A stretch of DNA of 64,000 nucleotides from Oscillospiraceae bacterium (GCA_034925865.1 JAYFRN010000009.1:18728-82727), one strand, 5' to 3'; positions 27,495 to 37,154 are shown, counted from the first letter of the stretch. Made by a program: numbers and translations. The notes: generated by a model not told the origin, from the letters alone.

Positions 27495-27596
27495 TACGCT
27501 GTTATGGTATGGATCGAAGCAGTCCTCTGCCGGTCTCAGCATGAATGCTTCATGTCCTTTCCGAAATTTATATATTCTGAAAGGAGAAGCCTTATA

Positions 27597-27938
27597 ATGG
27601 ATCTTTTAAAGGCTTTGACAAAAGAGCAGCTCAAAGAGAGCGTTCCCGTATTTGAAATCGGAGACACCGTCCGCGTTCACAACAAAATCAAGGAAGGCGC
27701 CAAAGAAAGAATTCAAATGTTTGAAGGCACCGTGATTGCGAAGAGAAACGGCGGCATTTCTGAAACCTTCACCGTCAGACGAGTAACTTACGGAGTCGGC
27801 GTTGAAAAAACATTCCCGCTTCATTCCCCGAATGTCGCGAATGTCGAGGTAATTCGCCACGGTAAAACCCGCAGGGCAAAGCTCTATTATCTGCGTGACC
27901 GCGTCGGCAAGTCCGCCAAGGTTAAAGAGCTTATATAA
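27597..27938 (+). CDS. rplS: 50S ribosomal protein L19
   Basis: The protein has 113 residues, the normal length. Family motifs [29 protein letters not shown] and [14 protein letters not shown] are present, and the C-terminal [15 protein letters not shown] is typical. L19 sits at the 30S-50S interface. The start is the ATG at 27597 behind AAAGGAGAAG; the frame is open further up to 27453 but has no support there. It is followed by a terminator and the lepB, rbgA, rnhB, yraN run typical of Firmicutes. Confidence 0.97.
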   Translation: MDLLKALTKEQLKESVPVFEIGDTVRVHNKIKEGAKERIQMFEGTVIAKRNGGISETFTVRRVTYGVGVEKTFPLHSPNVANVEVIRHGKTRRAKLYYLRDRVGKSAKVKELI

Positions 27939-27978
27939 CAGAGCTTATATAAGCGCCAATAGCGAAAACGCTATCATT

Positions 27979-28022
27979 ACCGAAAGGGGCTTTGTCAAAA
28001 AAGTCCCTTTCGGTTATTTTTC
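27979..28022 (+). terminator. Terminator after rplS
   Basis: CCGAAAGGGGCTTT pairs with AAAGTCCCTTTCGG (one G-C neighbour mismatch) and is followed by TTATTTTT. It separates rplS from lepB. Confidence 0.85.
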
Positions 28023-28033
28023 GGAGATAATTT

Positions 28034-28621
28034 ATGACACAATCCACGTTCATGAAGCCTATTAACAACAAAAAATTCAATCCTGTCGCAGATTTTTACG
28101 ACTGGATCGAAACATTTTTATATGCGCTTGCTCTCGTTGTCCTGATGTTCACATTTCTTTTCAGATTTGTGACCGTTGACGGCGAATCCATGACGCATAC
28201 CCTTAAAGATAAGGATTATCTTATTATATCCGATCTCGATTATAAACCAAAAACAGGAGACATCATCGTATTTGACGCAATGAAATACAACGGAGGCGTA
28301 AAGCCTCTTATTAAACGCGTCATCGCCACCGAAGGTCAGACAGTCGACATTGATTTTGACACATGGCAGGTATATGTAGACGGCGTTCTGCTGGACGAGC
28401 CATATGTCAGACGGGAAACCACCGGAAGAATGGAAGACGGAGATCGCGCCGATATGTATCCGATCACAGTTGATAAAAACTGTGTCTTCGTTATGGGAGA
28501 CAATCGCAATGGATCCCGCGACAGCCGAATGTCTAATGTGGATCAAATCGACACACGTTATATTCTCGGAAGAGTTCTTGTCAGGTTTTTCCCATTTGAA
28601 GCCGCCGGAAAGGTAAACTGA
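28034..28621 (+). CDS. lepB: Signal peptidase I
   Basis: The protein has 195 residues. A membrane anchor at about residues 28-47 is followed by the S26 catalytic Ser in VDGESMTHTL (S52) and Lys in PLIKRVIATEG (K94), then box D VMGDNRNGSRDSR near residues 156-168. It cleaves signal peptides of exported proteins at the outer face of the membrane. Encoded 3 nt before rbgA in the same transcription unit. GGAG precedes the ATG at 28034. Confidence 0.96.
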   Translation: MTQSTFMKPINNKKFNPVADFYDWIETFLYALALVVLMFTFLFRFVTVDGESMTHTLKDKDYLIISDLDYKPKTGDIIVFDAMKYNGGVKPLIKRVIATEGQTVDIDFDTWQVYVDGVLLDEPYVRRETTGRMEDGDRADMYPITVDKNCVFVMGDNRNGSRDSRMSNVDQIDTRYILGRVLVRFFPFEAAGKVN

Positions 28622-28623
28622 GA

Positions 28624-29493
28624 ATGCCATCAAATCAAATTCAATGGTTTCCCGGTCACATGGCAAAAACACGGAGGCTCATTTTAGAAAATTTGTCATC
28701 CGTAGACATAATTCTTGAAATTCTTGACGCCAGAATACCGTATTCTAGCAAAAACCCCGAAATCGACCGCATGATCGACATAAAACCGCATATCATTATT
28801 CTAAACAAATCATCGCTTGCCGACAGCCACGCAACCTCCGTTTGGATATCATATTACCGCAAAGCTCTGCAAAATGAAATCTCTGTAATAGCGGCAGACT
28901 GTATTACAGGCGAGGGCTTTTCATCGATAGCATCCGAAATCAGGCGGGTTTTATCAGATAAAATCGAACATTTAAAGCAAAAAGGTGTCGAGCGACCATT
29001 GCGCGCTATGGTCGTCGGAATTCCCAATGTCGGGAAATCAACCATCATCAATAAAATGACCGGAGCCAAAAAGGCCGCAGCTGAAAACCGTCCCGGTGTC
29101 ACACTGACAAAGCAATGGGTAAGGACAAAGGATGGCTTTGATCTTCTGGATATGCCAGGCGTACTCTGGCCGAAATTCGAAGACAAAACGGTTGGCGAAA
29201 ATCTCGCCGCAACAGGCGCGATAAAGGACACTCTGATTTTTTCAGATGAAATTGCGCTCACACTGATCGGAAAGCTTAAAAAAGCATACCCAGAGCTTCT
29301 CAATAAGAGATACAAGATTACTGACGAAGAATTTGCCGGATCAGAAGATAATTACACGTTGTTTTGCTTGATAGCAAAAAAGCGCGGGCTATTGATCTCA
29401 GGCGGAGAGCCTGATACGGATCGCTGCGCCGCAATGCTTCTTGATGAATTCCGATCCGGAAAGATCGGGCGGATTACGCTCGAGTTTCCATAA
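28624..29493 (+). CDS. rbgA: Ribosome biogenesis GTPase RbgA (YlqF)
   Basis: The protein has 289 residues with the circularly permuted GTPase order: the WFPGHMAKTRR start, the G4 region at 61-64, G1 GIPNVGKST (132-140), the G2 Thr near 160, and G3 DMPG (176-179). The C-terminal RNA-binding ANTAR-like domain follows. It helps late assembly of the 50S subunit. The G4 motif, usually NKxD (NKAD), reads NKSS here (residues 61-64), so the base-recognising Asp is a Ser. It starts 3 nt after lepB. Confidence 0.93.
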   Translation: MPSNQIQWFPGHMAKTRRLILENLSSVDIILEILDARIPYSSKNPEIDRMIDIKPHIIILNKSSLADSHATSVWISYYRKALQNEISVIAADCITGEGFSSIASEIRRVLSDKIEHLKQKGVERPLRAMVVGIPNVGKSTIINKMTGAKKAAAENRPGVTLTKQWVRTKDGFDLLDMPGVLWPKFEDKTVGENLAATGAIKDTLIFSDEIALTLIGKLKKAYPELLNKRYKITDEEFAGSEDNYTLFCLIAKKRGLLISGGEPDTDRCAAMLLDEFRSGKIGRITLEFP

Positions 29494-29616
29494 GTCTCAA
29501 ACCAAGCAGATTCCTGACGAAACAATTTAATATAACGTGTTATTACATGCTGGCAATGTCAGTTTTGCCTGGTTCCGATCCGAATCATGACGCCAAATTC
29601 TTTTACGGAGGTCAAT

Positions 29617-30240
29617 ATGGATTGGTTTTTTCAGAACAGCATCGTTCCCGAAGGCTATTCTGTCGTCTGCGGACTTGACGAGGCCGGACGCGGCCCCCTC
29701 GCGGGACCGGTTTATGCCGCGGCGGTTATCCTTCCGCAGAATCTGACGATACCCGGTCTTGATGATTCAAAACGTTTATCTGAAAAAAAGCGTGACGAGC
29801 TTTTCGAAGTGATAAAGGCTTACGCCATTGATTGGGCAGTCGCTCATGCAGAGCCCTATGAAATCGACATGATGAACATCCTGAATGCGAGCATGCTTGC
29901 CATGAAGCGCGCTACATCGCTTTTGCGTGTCAGGCCGCAGCTTTTGCTTGTCGACGGAAATATCGCACGGGGCTTTGACATTCCGGCTATTCCGGTAGTA
30001 AAAGGTGACGGCAAGCTTCCGAGTGTTGCGGCCGCTTCTATTCTTGCCAAGGTGTTACGTGACCGATTTTGCGAGGAGCTTGACAAACAGTATCCAGAAT
30101 ATCATTTTGCGCAGCATAAGGGATATCCGACAAAAGAACACCGCGAGCTTATAAAAAAGTTTGGGCCCTGTCCGGCTCACCGCATGACTTTTCTCAGAAA
30201 TATAATAGGCGAAGAATCCGACCAGCTCCTTTTATCATGA
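29617..30240 (+). CDS. rnhB: Ribonuclease HII
   Basis: The protein has 207 residues from the ATG at 29617 (GGAGG at 29608-29612). The catalytic DEDD set starts with the Asp-Glu pair in CGLDEAGRGPLAGP (D21, E22); the next Asp lies in LLLVDGN near residue 120 and the last Asp in KVLRDRF. It removes RNA primers and misincorporated ribonucleotides from DNA. It is the third gene of the lepB-rbgA-rnhB-yraN run. Confidence 0.95.
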   Translation: MDWFFQNSIVPEGYSVVCGLDEAGRGPLAGPVYAAAVILPQNLTIPGLDDSKRLSEKKRDELFEVIKAYAIDWAVAHAEPYEIDMMNILNASMLAMKRATSLLRVRPQLLLVDGNIARGFDIPAIPVVKGDGKLPSVAAASILAKVLRDRFCEELDKQYPEYHFAQHKGYPTKEHRELIKKFGPCPAHRMTFLRNIIGEESDQLLLS

Positions 30241-30261
30241 ATATTTGATATTGCTATTAAT

Positions 30262-30666
30262 ATGAATAAATCAAAAAAAGCCTTCGGCAGCGAAGGAGAA
30301 GCGCTGGTTCGTTCGTACCTGATAAAAAATGGATATGAGCATATAGCTTCTAATTATACTGTAAAAGGCGGCGAAATTGACCTTATAATGATGAAGGACG
30401 GCGTCATCTCTTTTATAGAGGTAAAAACCCGCACACTTGAAAGCGCGATGAAATTCGGGCGTGGCGCATCCGCCGTAAACGAGAACAAACGCCGCCGCAT
30501 TGCTTATTGCGCCGGGCGTTACATATTCGAAAATCCGTCGTTATGTGAAAACGTTCAATTCAGATTTGACATTGCAGAGCTTTACCGCGACAAAAGCGGA
30601 AAGCTTTTTTTCAGGCATTTTGAAAACGCGTTTTTTGCGCAGCCGGATAACTCAAAATTGATATAG
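30262..30666 (+). CDS. YraN/UPF0102-family nuclease-like protein
   Basis: The protein has 134 residues with the restriction-endonuclease-like fold pattern of YraN: SEGEALVRSYLIKNGY, then GGEIDLIMMKDGVISFIEVKTR, where D51, E64 and K66-type residues form the PD-(D/E)xK site. Function in vivo is not established. It starts 21 nt after rnhB with no strong RBS, so the start is uncertain by a few codons. Often next to rnhB in Firmicutes. Confidence 0.88.
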   Translation: MNKSKKAFGSEGEALVRSYLIKNGYEHIASNYTVKGGEIDLIMMKDGVISFIEVKTRTLESAMKFGRGASAVNENKRRRIAYCAGRYIFENPSLCENVQFRFDIAELYRDKSGKLFFRHFENAFFAQPDNSKLI

Positions 30667-30743
30667 CCTTCCATACGCATTTTATGCAATCCAATTATGA
30701 GTTCTGTATTAAAACCGAGCAGAATTCACCAATAATTTGTTTT

Positions 30744-30772
30744 TTGACAATCTGATTCAGCCATCATTATGT
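30744..30772 (+). promoter_or_regulatory. Possible promoter of thrC
   Basis: TTGACA (30744-30749), 17-bp spacer and TTATGT (30767-30772). The -10 element is weak. Confidence 0.4.
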
Positions 30773-30836
30773 ATTAAAGCTACTATATGTTTAATTTAAA
30801 TTTTGATTCCCCAAAAATCACAAAGAGGATTTGTAA

Positions 30837-32312
30837 ATGAAGTATATAAGCACACGCGGAGGATGCGACGGCGTATCGAGCGCATATGCAATCAAGAAAG
30901 GGCTTTGCGCAGACGGCGGTCTGTATATGCCGGAAGCTATTCCTCAGCTGACCGCTCAGGAATTGAAGGAGCTATGCGGTAAAGATTATGCCGGACGCGC
31001 CGAGGCCATACTCAACAAGTACCTTGACGATTTCGGCCCGGAGCTGATTCATTCCCTTTGTCAAAAAGCATATTCACCCGAACGTTTCGGAAATAATCCC
31101 GTACCTGTGATACCGGTAGGCGACAGACTTTCGGTAATGGAATTATGGCACGGCCCAACCTGCGCGTTCAAGGATATGGCCCTGCAGATGACACCGCTTC
31201 TTTTATCCAACGCGCTCGCCATTACGGGAGAAAAGCGCACGGCCTGCGTTCTCGTTGCTACTTCCGGCGACACGGGAAAGGCCGCACTGGAAGGTTATCG
31301 GGATGTTCCGCAGACCAAGATCATAGTTTTTTACCCCAAAAATGGCGTAAGCTGTATGCAAAAGCTTCAAATGGACACACAGGAAGGAAACAATGTCGCC
31401 GTATATTCGATAAACGGAAATTTTGATGATGCCCAAAGCGCCGTTAAAAGTATCTTTTCAGACGCAGAGCTTAATAAAGCAATTGAAAATACCGCTTTCC
31501 TTTCAAGCGCCAATTCAATAAACTGGGGTCGTCTCGTTCCTCAAATAGCTTATTATGTATCTTCATATTGCGATCTTGTTTCATCCGGGAAAATTTCTAT
31601 GGGCGAAAACGTAAACTTCGCCGTTCCGACGGGAAATTTCGGCAATATATTCGCCGGATATCTCGCCAAGCGCATGGGGCTTCCCATACGTTGCCTCATC
31701 TGCGCGTCAAACACAAATAACATTCTCTCCGATTTTTTAAAAACCGGCATATACAACCGCGAAAGGCGATTCTATCAGACAATGAGCCCTTCGATGGATA
31801 TATTGATTTCCAGCAATCTCGAGCGACTTCTTTATCTGCTTGCCGGCTGCGAAGAAACGAAGAATTATATGACACTTCTTAGCACTCAGAAAAAATACAG
31901 CGTTTTATCCTGTGTAAAAGCAAAGCTTGACAAGACGTTTTTCGGCGGATGGTGCGATGAATCAATGACCGCTCAAACCATTAAAACAACTTTTTCTGAG
32001 TATAAATATTTATGCGATCCTCACACGGCGGTTGCTATGAAGACCGCAAGAGAATATATGCGTCAAAGCGGAGATTCATCATATATGGTGGTCGCCTCCA
32101 CCGCGAGCGCTTATAAGTTCCCCGCAAGCGTATATTCGTCTCTTACAAATAAATCGGTATCCGACGAATTCGAAGCAGTCAAGCTGCTATCTGAATTTAC
32201 GGATACCGAAATACCGAAGCCGATTGCTTCGCTGATATCTAAGTCTATACGCTTTAATGAAACTCTGTCAAAAGAGTCTATGAGCGCCGCCGTGCTTAAT
32301 CTGCTCGGTTAA
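30837..32312 (+). CDS. thrC: Threonine synthase
   Basis: The protein has 491 residues. It starts with the conserved MKYISTRGG, has the PLP lysine in GPTCAFKDMALQ (K112), LVATSGDTGKAA near residue 143 (phosphate cup), FAVPTGNFGNIFAGY near residue 260, and a C-terminal PASVYSSLTN region as in the longer, bacterial-type enzyme. It converts O-phosphohomoserine to threonine. RBS GAGGA lies 8 nt before the ATG. It has no other threonine-biosynthesis gene beside it. Confidence 0.95.
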   Translation: MKYISTRGGCDGVSSAYAIKKGLCADGGLYMPEAIPQLTAQELKELCGKDYAGRAEAILNKYLDDFGPELIHSLCQKAYSPERFGNNPVPVIPVGDRLSVMELWHGPTCAFKDMALQMTPLLLSNALAITGEKRTACVLVATSGDTGKAALEGYRDVPQTKIIVFYPKNGVSCMQKLQMDTQEGNNVAVYSINGNFDDAQSAVKSIFSDAELNKAIENTAFLSSANSINWGRLVPQIAYYVSSYCDLVSSGKISMGENVNFAVPTGNFGNIFAGYLAKRMGLPIRCLICASNTNNILSDFLKTGIYNRERRFYQTMSPSMDILISSNLERLLYLLAGCEETKNYMTLLSTQKKYSVLSCVKAKLDKTFFGGWCDESMTAQTIKTTFSEYKYLCDPHTAVAMKTAREYMRQSGDSSYMVVASTASAYKFPASVYSSLTNKSVSDEFEAVKLLSEFTDTEIPKPIASLISKSIRFNETLSKESMSAAVLNLLG

Positions 32313-32348
32313 GCTGACAGCTCCCGACATCATCGCGTATCAGACGCG

Positions 32349-32561
32349 TTATGGCTTTGTGCTTTTCGGCTTGAAAGTCGAACAGACCGTCTCCGTACTG
32401 CACTGAGCACTGTACGGACCTACATTTATTTTTTCCGCCGTACAATAACAGCCGTCCTCATTATATGAACAGTTATTCACATCGCAGCTTATACCTTTGA
32501 TATGCCTTGAAATATCATTTCTTGATTCCGTGTCATTTTTTGAATTTCTCATTGAATTCAT
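32349..32561 (-). CDS. DUF1540 small cysteine-rich protein
   Basis: The 70-residue protein carries the DUF1540 pattern: IKGISCDVNNCSYN ... GCYCTAEKINVGPYS ... CSTETVCSTF, with six to seven conserved Cys. It probably binds a metal or stabilises itself through these. The gene stands alone between two plus-strand genes; the function of the family is unknown. Confidence 0.85.
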   Translation of the reverse strand: MNSMRNSKNDTESRNDISRHIKGISCDVNNCSYNEDGCYCTAEKINVGPYSAQCSTETVCSTFKPKSTKP

Positions 32562-32651
32562 CGTTTATCTAATACTCCTTTGTTTTTTAATTTGCACAGC
32601 GTTATTATTTCACTCATACAGGTTACTTATTCATGATATCGCGAGGTAAAA

Positions 32652-33413
32652 ATGTCGCTTTTTGTTTTATCAGATCCTCATCTTTCGCTGTCCGGCGAAA
32701 AACCGATGGATGTTTTCGGCGGTATGTGGAGTAATTATACAGAAAAGCTAAGTGAAAACTGGAATCGCACTGTTTCCGCCAGTGACACCGTTATAATACC
32801 GGGTGACATTTCATGGGCAATGACCGCTTCCGAAGCGCTTGAGGATTTTAAGTATATTGATTTTCTTCCCGGAAAAAAAATTTTAATGCGCGGAAACCAC
32901 GATTATTGGTGGGCGACATTGTCAAAGCTGAATAATTTCTGTTCGGAAAACGGCTTTGAGAGCATTTCATTTTTACATAACAACGCCATGCGAATTGAGA
33001 ATTTTATCATTTGCGGTACACGCGGCTGGATTTGGGAAGATAAAATGAGTGATGACGACACAGCAATTCTGCGCCGGGAAACTTTAAGGTTTCAAATATC
33101 GCTTTCCGAAGCAAAAAAGCTTTTCTCATCCGCATCTTCGGAAAATACCGGTTCACATATTGAAAAAATTGCTTTTTTCCATTATCCTGTTGTAACCGGT
33201 GCCGAAAAACGTAATCCTCTTGTCGATCAAATCAAGGAAGCCGGGATAACCCGGGTATACTGCGGTCACCTTCACGGTCCTTCTTTCACGAATGCCGGCC
33301 TTAATCCGTATCTGTCGTGTGAAGGCATTTCATTCTATCTCTGCTCCGCGGATTATCTCCGATTCGAGCCTTTATTAATAAAACCGGCTTATAATAAAAA
33401 TCTCTTAATATGA
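32652..33413 (+). CDS. Calcineurin-like metallophosphoesterase
   Basis: The protein has 253 residues. The metallophosphoesterase motifs are present in order: SDPHLSL (Asp/His of the first metal, residues 7-13), VIIPGDISWAM (GD), RGNHDYWW (GNHD), FFHYPVV and YCGHLHGPSF (GHxH). It hydrolyses a phosphoester with two metal ions; the substrate is unknown. GCGAGGT precedes the ATG. Confidence 0.9.
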   Translation: MSLFVLSDPHLSLSGEKPMDVFGGMWSNYTEKLSENWNRTVSASDTVIIPGDISWAMTASEALEDFKYIDFLPGKKILMRGNHDYWWATLSKLNNFCSENGFESISFLHNNAMRIENFIICGTRGWIWEDKMSDDDTAILRRETLRFQISLSEAKKLFSSASSENTGSHIEKIAFFHYPVVTGAEKRNPLVDQIKEAGITRVYCGHLHGPSFTNAGLNPYLSCEGISFYLCSADYLRFEPLLIKPAYNKNLLI

Positions 33414-33441
33414 AAAATAAGCAAAATTTCGACATTTAATA

Positions 33442-33470
33442 TTGACTTATTCAGCATAAATATATATAAT
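33442..33470 (+). promoter_or_regulatory. Promoter of the leucine-rich-repeat gene
   Basis: TTGACT (33442-33447), 17-bp spacer and TATAAT (33465-33470). Confidence 0.75.
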
Positions 33471-33513
33471 GTATATTGTTGCAATTTTACTGTCAATCGA
33501 AAGGATTATTTAA

Positions 33514-34773
33514 ATGAAAAACGCCGCCGGCAAAAAAGCCGTGAACAAATCGGCCATTACGATTAACGTTATAAGCATTCTTCTCTGTGTCTTTATTATT
33601 TCCGTCGTTGTAACTGCAATTCTGAACAGATCCGATATATTCTCGACAGACGAATTCAAAGATATCATGAAAAGTTATCTCGGCAAGGTTCCTGCCGCGA
33701 TAACCGAAACCGATCTGGACACTGTCAAGGCGGTTGTCATTTCAGATACAAAGCTCTACCTTGGCGGAGAAGATTTTATTAACGCCATAAAAAAGAACGA
33801 TTCGCTCGCCGACGGCGAAGAAGAAGTCTCTATTTCAGACCTTTACAAGGAATATGACCTTAAAGCACCGATTGATAATTTTAACGACATTAAGCTTTTT
33901 AAGCATCTTGAATATCTCAGCATTTCTGATGTCGCGTGCTTCAACGGATTCTCCGATATTGAATCTTTTAAGGAGCTTTATTTCCTTGGAATTTCCGATT
34001 ACACGGTTTCCTCTCTTGAACCTCTTAAGGATTATCCCGCGCTTCGTTCGCTTTCACTCAACAAGATCGGCAATTCCGACCTTTCAGTAATCGGTTCTTT
34101 GACCGACCTTATTTCCCTTTCCTTCACAAGCAACGAAGCCGAAGATATTTCCGGTATTTCCGGTTTGAAAAATCTCCGCACGCTTTATATTAACGATAAT
34201 AAGGTCACCGATATTTCAACAGTTTCTAAATTCTCCTCTCTTGAAAATTTTGATTTTGACTCCAACAGCGTTTCGGACATATCATCTCTTTCAAGTCTCG
34301 ACAAGCTTGTTTATGTTTCATGCAAAAAAAACAAGATAACAGATATATCCGCTCTTTCCGGTAAGAAGAAGCTTAAAAATCTCGATGCCTCTGAAAATGA
34401 AATTTCAGATATTTCCGTACTTAAGGATTCGACCGCTATGCAGGTTCTGTCACTTGCAGACAATAAAATTTCAGATCTCACCGCCGTCGGAAAAATGACA
34501 GAGCTGCTGCAGCTATTAATTGGCAACAACCTTGTTGAAAATATCACGCCTCTCAAGACCTGCACAAAGCTTTATTATCTGACCATAGAAAAGAATAAGG
34601 TTACGGATTGGACAGCCCTCGATGCCTTCGGCGATAAAATATATGTAACCGGCAAGGATGATCAGCTCACCGACGAGAAGCCTTCAACTACGGAAGAGCC
34701 TTCGACAACTGGAGAGCCTTCCACAACAGATGAAACTCCCGTAACGACGGAAGAACCCTCGACCACGGATTGA
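33514..34773 (+). CDS. Leucine-rich-repeat surface protein
   Basis: The protein has 419 residues: a cytosolic Lys-rich start, one membrane segment or uncleaved signal (about residues 15-37), about 11 leucine-rich repeats of 21-22 residues (about 125-385; for example LRTLYINDNKVTDISTVS) of internalin-like type with I-S-D-I ends, and a C-terminal PSTTEEPSTTGE-type linker of about 30 residues. It is probably anchored in the membrane facing out, or secreted. The family binds proteins; no partner is known here. A strong promoter and terminator make it a single unit. Confidence 0.9.
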   Translation: MKNAAGKKAVNKSAITINVISILLCVFIISVVVTAILNRSDIFSTDEFKDIMKSYLGKVPAAITETDLDTVKAVVISDTKLYLGGEDFINAIKKNDSLADGEEEVSISDLYKEYDLKAPIDNFNDIKLFKHLEYLSISDVACFNGFSDIESFKELYFLGISDYTVSSLEPLKDYPALRSLSLNKIGNSDLSVIGSLTDLISLSFTSNEAEDISGISGLKNLRTLYINDNKVTDISTVSKFSSLENFDFDSNSVSDISSLSSLDKLVYVSCKKNKITDISALSGKKKLKNLDASENEISDISVLKDSTAMQVLSLADNKISDLTAVGKMTELLQLLIGNNLVENITPLKTCTKLYYLTIEKNKVTDWTALDAFGDKIYVTGKDDQLTDEKPSTTEEPSTTGEPSTTDETPVTTEEPSTTD

Positions 34774-34784
34774 TCTACACTATA

Positions 34785-34825
34785 ATTAACAATAACCGCA
34801 GGCAACGCCTGCGGTTATTGTTAAT
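34785..34825 (+). terminator. Terminator after the leucine-rich-repeat gene
   Basis: A perfect 19-bp stem beginning ATTAACAATAACC, with a 3-nt loop AAC. It runs directly into repeat copy 5, so hairpin and repeat are adjacent. Confidence 0.85.
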
Positions 34826-34903
34826 TTGGCAATTATATGTTCACCGCTTAAAGAGAAAGAGCTCTGGTATATTGGCTTTTCTCTTAAGTAACAATTATTA
34901 ACG
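34821..34903 (+). repeat. Nested-palindrome repeat element, copy 5
   Basis: TTAATTTGGCAATTATATG, ACCGCTTAAAGAGAAAGAGCTCTGGTATATTGGCTTTTCTCTTA as core (the hairpin AAGAGAAAG ... CTTTTCTCTT) and an ACAATTATTAACG end. It lies between convergent genes. Confidence 0.75.
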
Positions 34904-34947
34904 CCCGAACTGGCTCTGACCAATCCGGGTTGATTCCTCGTATTTTT

Positions 34948-35370
34948 TTAATTTCTTTTATTCTTTTTCGCGTCTATATAGCTCTGTAAAATGAGCTGAG
35001 CCGAAAGCGTGTCGATGACGCGCTTTCTTTTTCTGCCCGAAATACCCGTTTCATTTAAAAGCTTATGAGCGTGCATAGTCGAAAATCTCTCATCGACGAG
35101 CTCTGTTTTGACCGGACATCTTTCATTTACCATTTTTGCAAATGCACGCGATTTTTCGGCTTTTTCTCCCTGAATCCCGTCCGTTCTGATTGGGAGCCCG
35201 ATCAGTATCAGCTCTGCTCCTGTATTAGCCGCCTCCAATACTGTTTTATCGGCGGCATCGCGCATTCCGGTTACATCAATCGTCTTTAAACCGAACGCAA
35301 TGGTTTCATCCCTGTCACATGAAGCGAAGCCCACATGAACCTCGCCCAGATCAACACATAATATCTTCAT
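34948..35370 (-). CDS. ruvX: Putative Holliday junction resolvase RuvX (YqgF)
   Basis: The protein has 140 residues of the YqgF RNase H-like fold: MKILCVDLGEVHVGFA with the first Asp, LILIGLPIRTDG with the middle strand, LVDERFSTMHAH with the conserved Glu, and VIDTLSAQLILQSYID with the last Asp. It is implicated in resolution of recombination intermediates or 16S rRNA 5' end processing. It follows the UPF0210 gene with 2 nt spacing in one operon. Confidence 0.94.
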   Translation of the reverse strand: MKILCVDLGEVHVGFASCDRDETIAFGLKTIDVTGMRDAADKTVLEAANTGAELILIGLPIRTDGIQGEKAEKSRAFAKMVNERCPVKTELVDERFSTMHAHKLLNETGISGRKRKRVIDTLSAQLILQSYIDAKKNKRN

Positions 35371-35372
35371 AA

Positions 35373-36737
35373 TCAGTTTTTAAGGCTCTGCAGCGGCGCG
35401 GGTACTCTTCCCCCTCTGCCTATAAATACCTCAGGTGAAGCGGTGTTGACCTTCATAACCGGCGCGATGCCTAAAAGCCCGCCGAATTCCACCATATCTC
35501 CTACAGATTTTCCGTATGCTGGGATAAGCCGCACTGCGGTTGTTTTAGTGTTTACAACACCGATGGATATCTCATCGGCGATTATGCCGGAAATGACTGC
35601 TTCCGGTGTATCTCCCGGAATTGCGATCATATCAAGTCCGACCGAACAGACTGCCGTCATTGCCTCGAGCTTTTCGATCGTAAGGCAACCGCTTTTTGCA
35701 GCGGTTATCATTCCCGCGTCTTCACTCACCGGAATAAAAGCTCCCGAAAGCCCTCCGACGTGGGACGAAGCCATAACGCCGCCTTTTTTCACCGCGTCAT
35801 TCAACAGCGCGAGACATGCTGTCGTGCCGCAGGCACCGCATGTTTCAAGCCCCATGGCTTCAAGCACATGAGCGACGGAATCTCCTATCGCCGGAGTCGG
35901 CGCGAGAGAAAGATCAACGATGCCAAACGGTACACCCAGTCTTTTTGATGCCTCGCATGCGACAAGCTGACCGACTCTTGTAATTTTAAAAGCGGTCTTT
36001 TTGATCACATCCGCGATTTCGGTTATATTACAGGCGCCGGCCTTTTTTATTGCGCTGCTTACGACTCCCGGCCCGGAAACGCCGACGTTTATAACTGTGT
36101 CAGGTTCTCCGATGCCGTGAAAAGCTCCGGCCATGAATGGATTATCATCCGGAACATTCGCGAAAACCACAAGCTTTGCGCAGGCTATCGAGCCTTTTTC
36201 GCGTGAAACATAAGCCGCTTTTTTGATTATGCCGCCCATTTGAGCGACAGCATCCATGTTTATGCCCGCCTTTGTCGTGGCGACATTCACGCTGGAACAC
36301 ACATAATCTGTCTCGGTAAGCGCATACGGTATAGATTCGATCATTTCGCGCTCTCCAAGCAAATATCCCTTTTGAACAAGCGCGGAATATCCTCCGATGA
36401 AATTCACTCCCAATGTTTTTGCGGCTTTGTCAAGCGTCATGGCAATTTTAATATAATCGTCTGAGGAAACATTTCCGCCTATAAGCGAAACCGGCGTCAC
36501 AGACACGCGTTTGTTAATTATCGGAATACCGTATTCCTTTTCAATTTCCATGCCAGTCTTCACAAGGCGACCGGCGCAGCGGGTTATCTTATCATATATT
36601 CTTTCGCATAACACATTGATGCTGTCTGCCCGGCAATCAAACAGTGAAATGCCCATTGTTATCGTGCGGATGTCAAGATGCTCGCCGTCGATCATATTAA
36701 TCGTTTCGAGGATTTCATCCTTGTTTATATTAATCAT
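35373..36737 (-). CDS. PFL-family protein (UPF0210/DUF711)
   Basis: The protein has 454 residues and is homologous over its full length to the UPF0210 (PFL) family, with the long glycine-rich central region CACxxT... [17 protein letters not shown] and C-terminal [11 protein letters not shown]. The family, related to the pyruvate-formate-lyase fold superfamily, has unknown chemistry. The adjacent ACT-domain gene upstream is the usual partner. Three minus-strand genes (ACT, PFL, ruvX) form a tight operon. Confidence 0.9.
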   Translation of the reverse strand: MININKDEILETINMIDGEHLDIRTITMGISLFDCRADSINVLCERIYDKITRCAGRLVKTGMEIEKEYGIPIINKRVSVTPVSLIGGNVSSDDYIKIAMTLDKAAKTLGVNFIGGYSALVQKGYLLGEREMIESIPYALTETDYVCSSVNVATTKAGINMDAVAQMGGIIKKAAYVSREKGSIACAKLVVFANVPDDNPFMAGAFHGIGEPDTVINVGVSGPGVVSSAIKKAGACNITEIADVIKKTAFKITRVGQLVACEASKRLGVPFGIVDLSLAPTPAIGDSVAHVLEAMGLETCGACGTTACLALLNDAVKKGGVMASSHVGGLSGAFIPVSEDAGMITAAKSGCLTIEKLEAMTAVCSVGLDMIAIPGDTPEAVISGIIADEISIGVVNTKTTAVRLIPAYGKSVGDMVEFGGLLGIAPVMKVNTASPEVFIGRGGRVPAPLQSLKN

Positions 36738-36756
36738 TTAATGCTTCTCCGAAAAA

Positions 36757-37026
36757 TCAGATTTTGTGCATCGAGTTGAATATATCCTCGTGCATGGTGT
36801 GTATCATGACATTTTTCATTTCGCCTATATTTGACATTGAGTCCACAAAATCCGAAAACGGAACATTCAGCCCGTCAATCTCGACGAGCATTATCATCAC
36901 GAAATAATCCTTTAATACGGTTTGTGATATGTCAATAATATTTACCCTGTTTGCGGCGCATTCGCTGCTTACCGCGGCAATAATGCCAACGGCATCCTTG
37001 CCTGTTACTGAAATTACAGCTTTCAT
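36757..37026 (-). CDS. ACT-domain protein (UPF0237)
   Basis: The protein has 89 residues; a single ACT domain covers residues 1-80 (MKAVISVTGKDAVGIIAAVSSECAANRVNI). ACT domains bind small ligands, often amino acids, and regulate a partner protein. The gene lies 19 nt upstream of the PFL-family gene, the standard pairing, so it may regulate it. Confidence 0.92.
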   Translation of the reverse strand: MKAVISVTGKDAVGIIAAVSSECAANRVNIIDISQTVLKDYFVMIMLVEIDGLNVPFSDFVDSMSNIGEMKNVMIHTMHEDIFNSMHKI

Positions 37027-37125
37027 ATGAAACCTTTCATGTAAATGTATTTTATCCCGGAATATTAAAATTCAACTTGTTATCTACTATTGAAGCTGAT
37101 ATACCGCTGTATTCAAAAAAACCAG

Positions 37126-37154
37126 TTGCATTATATACGATTTTACTGTATAAT
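37126..37154 (+). promoter_or_regulatory. Promoter of yajC
   Basis: TTGCAT (37126-37131), 17-bp spacer and TATAAT (37149-37154). Confidence 0.75.
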
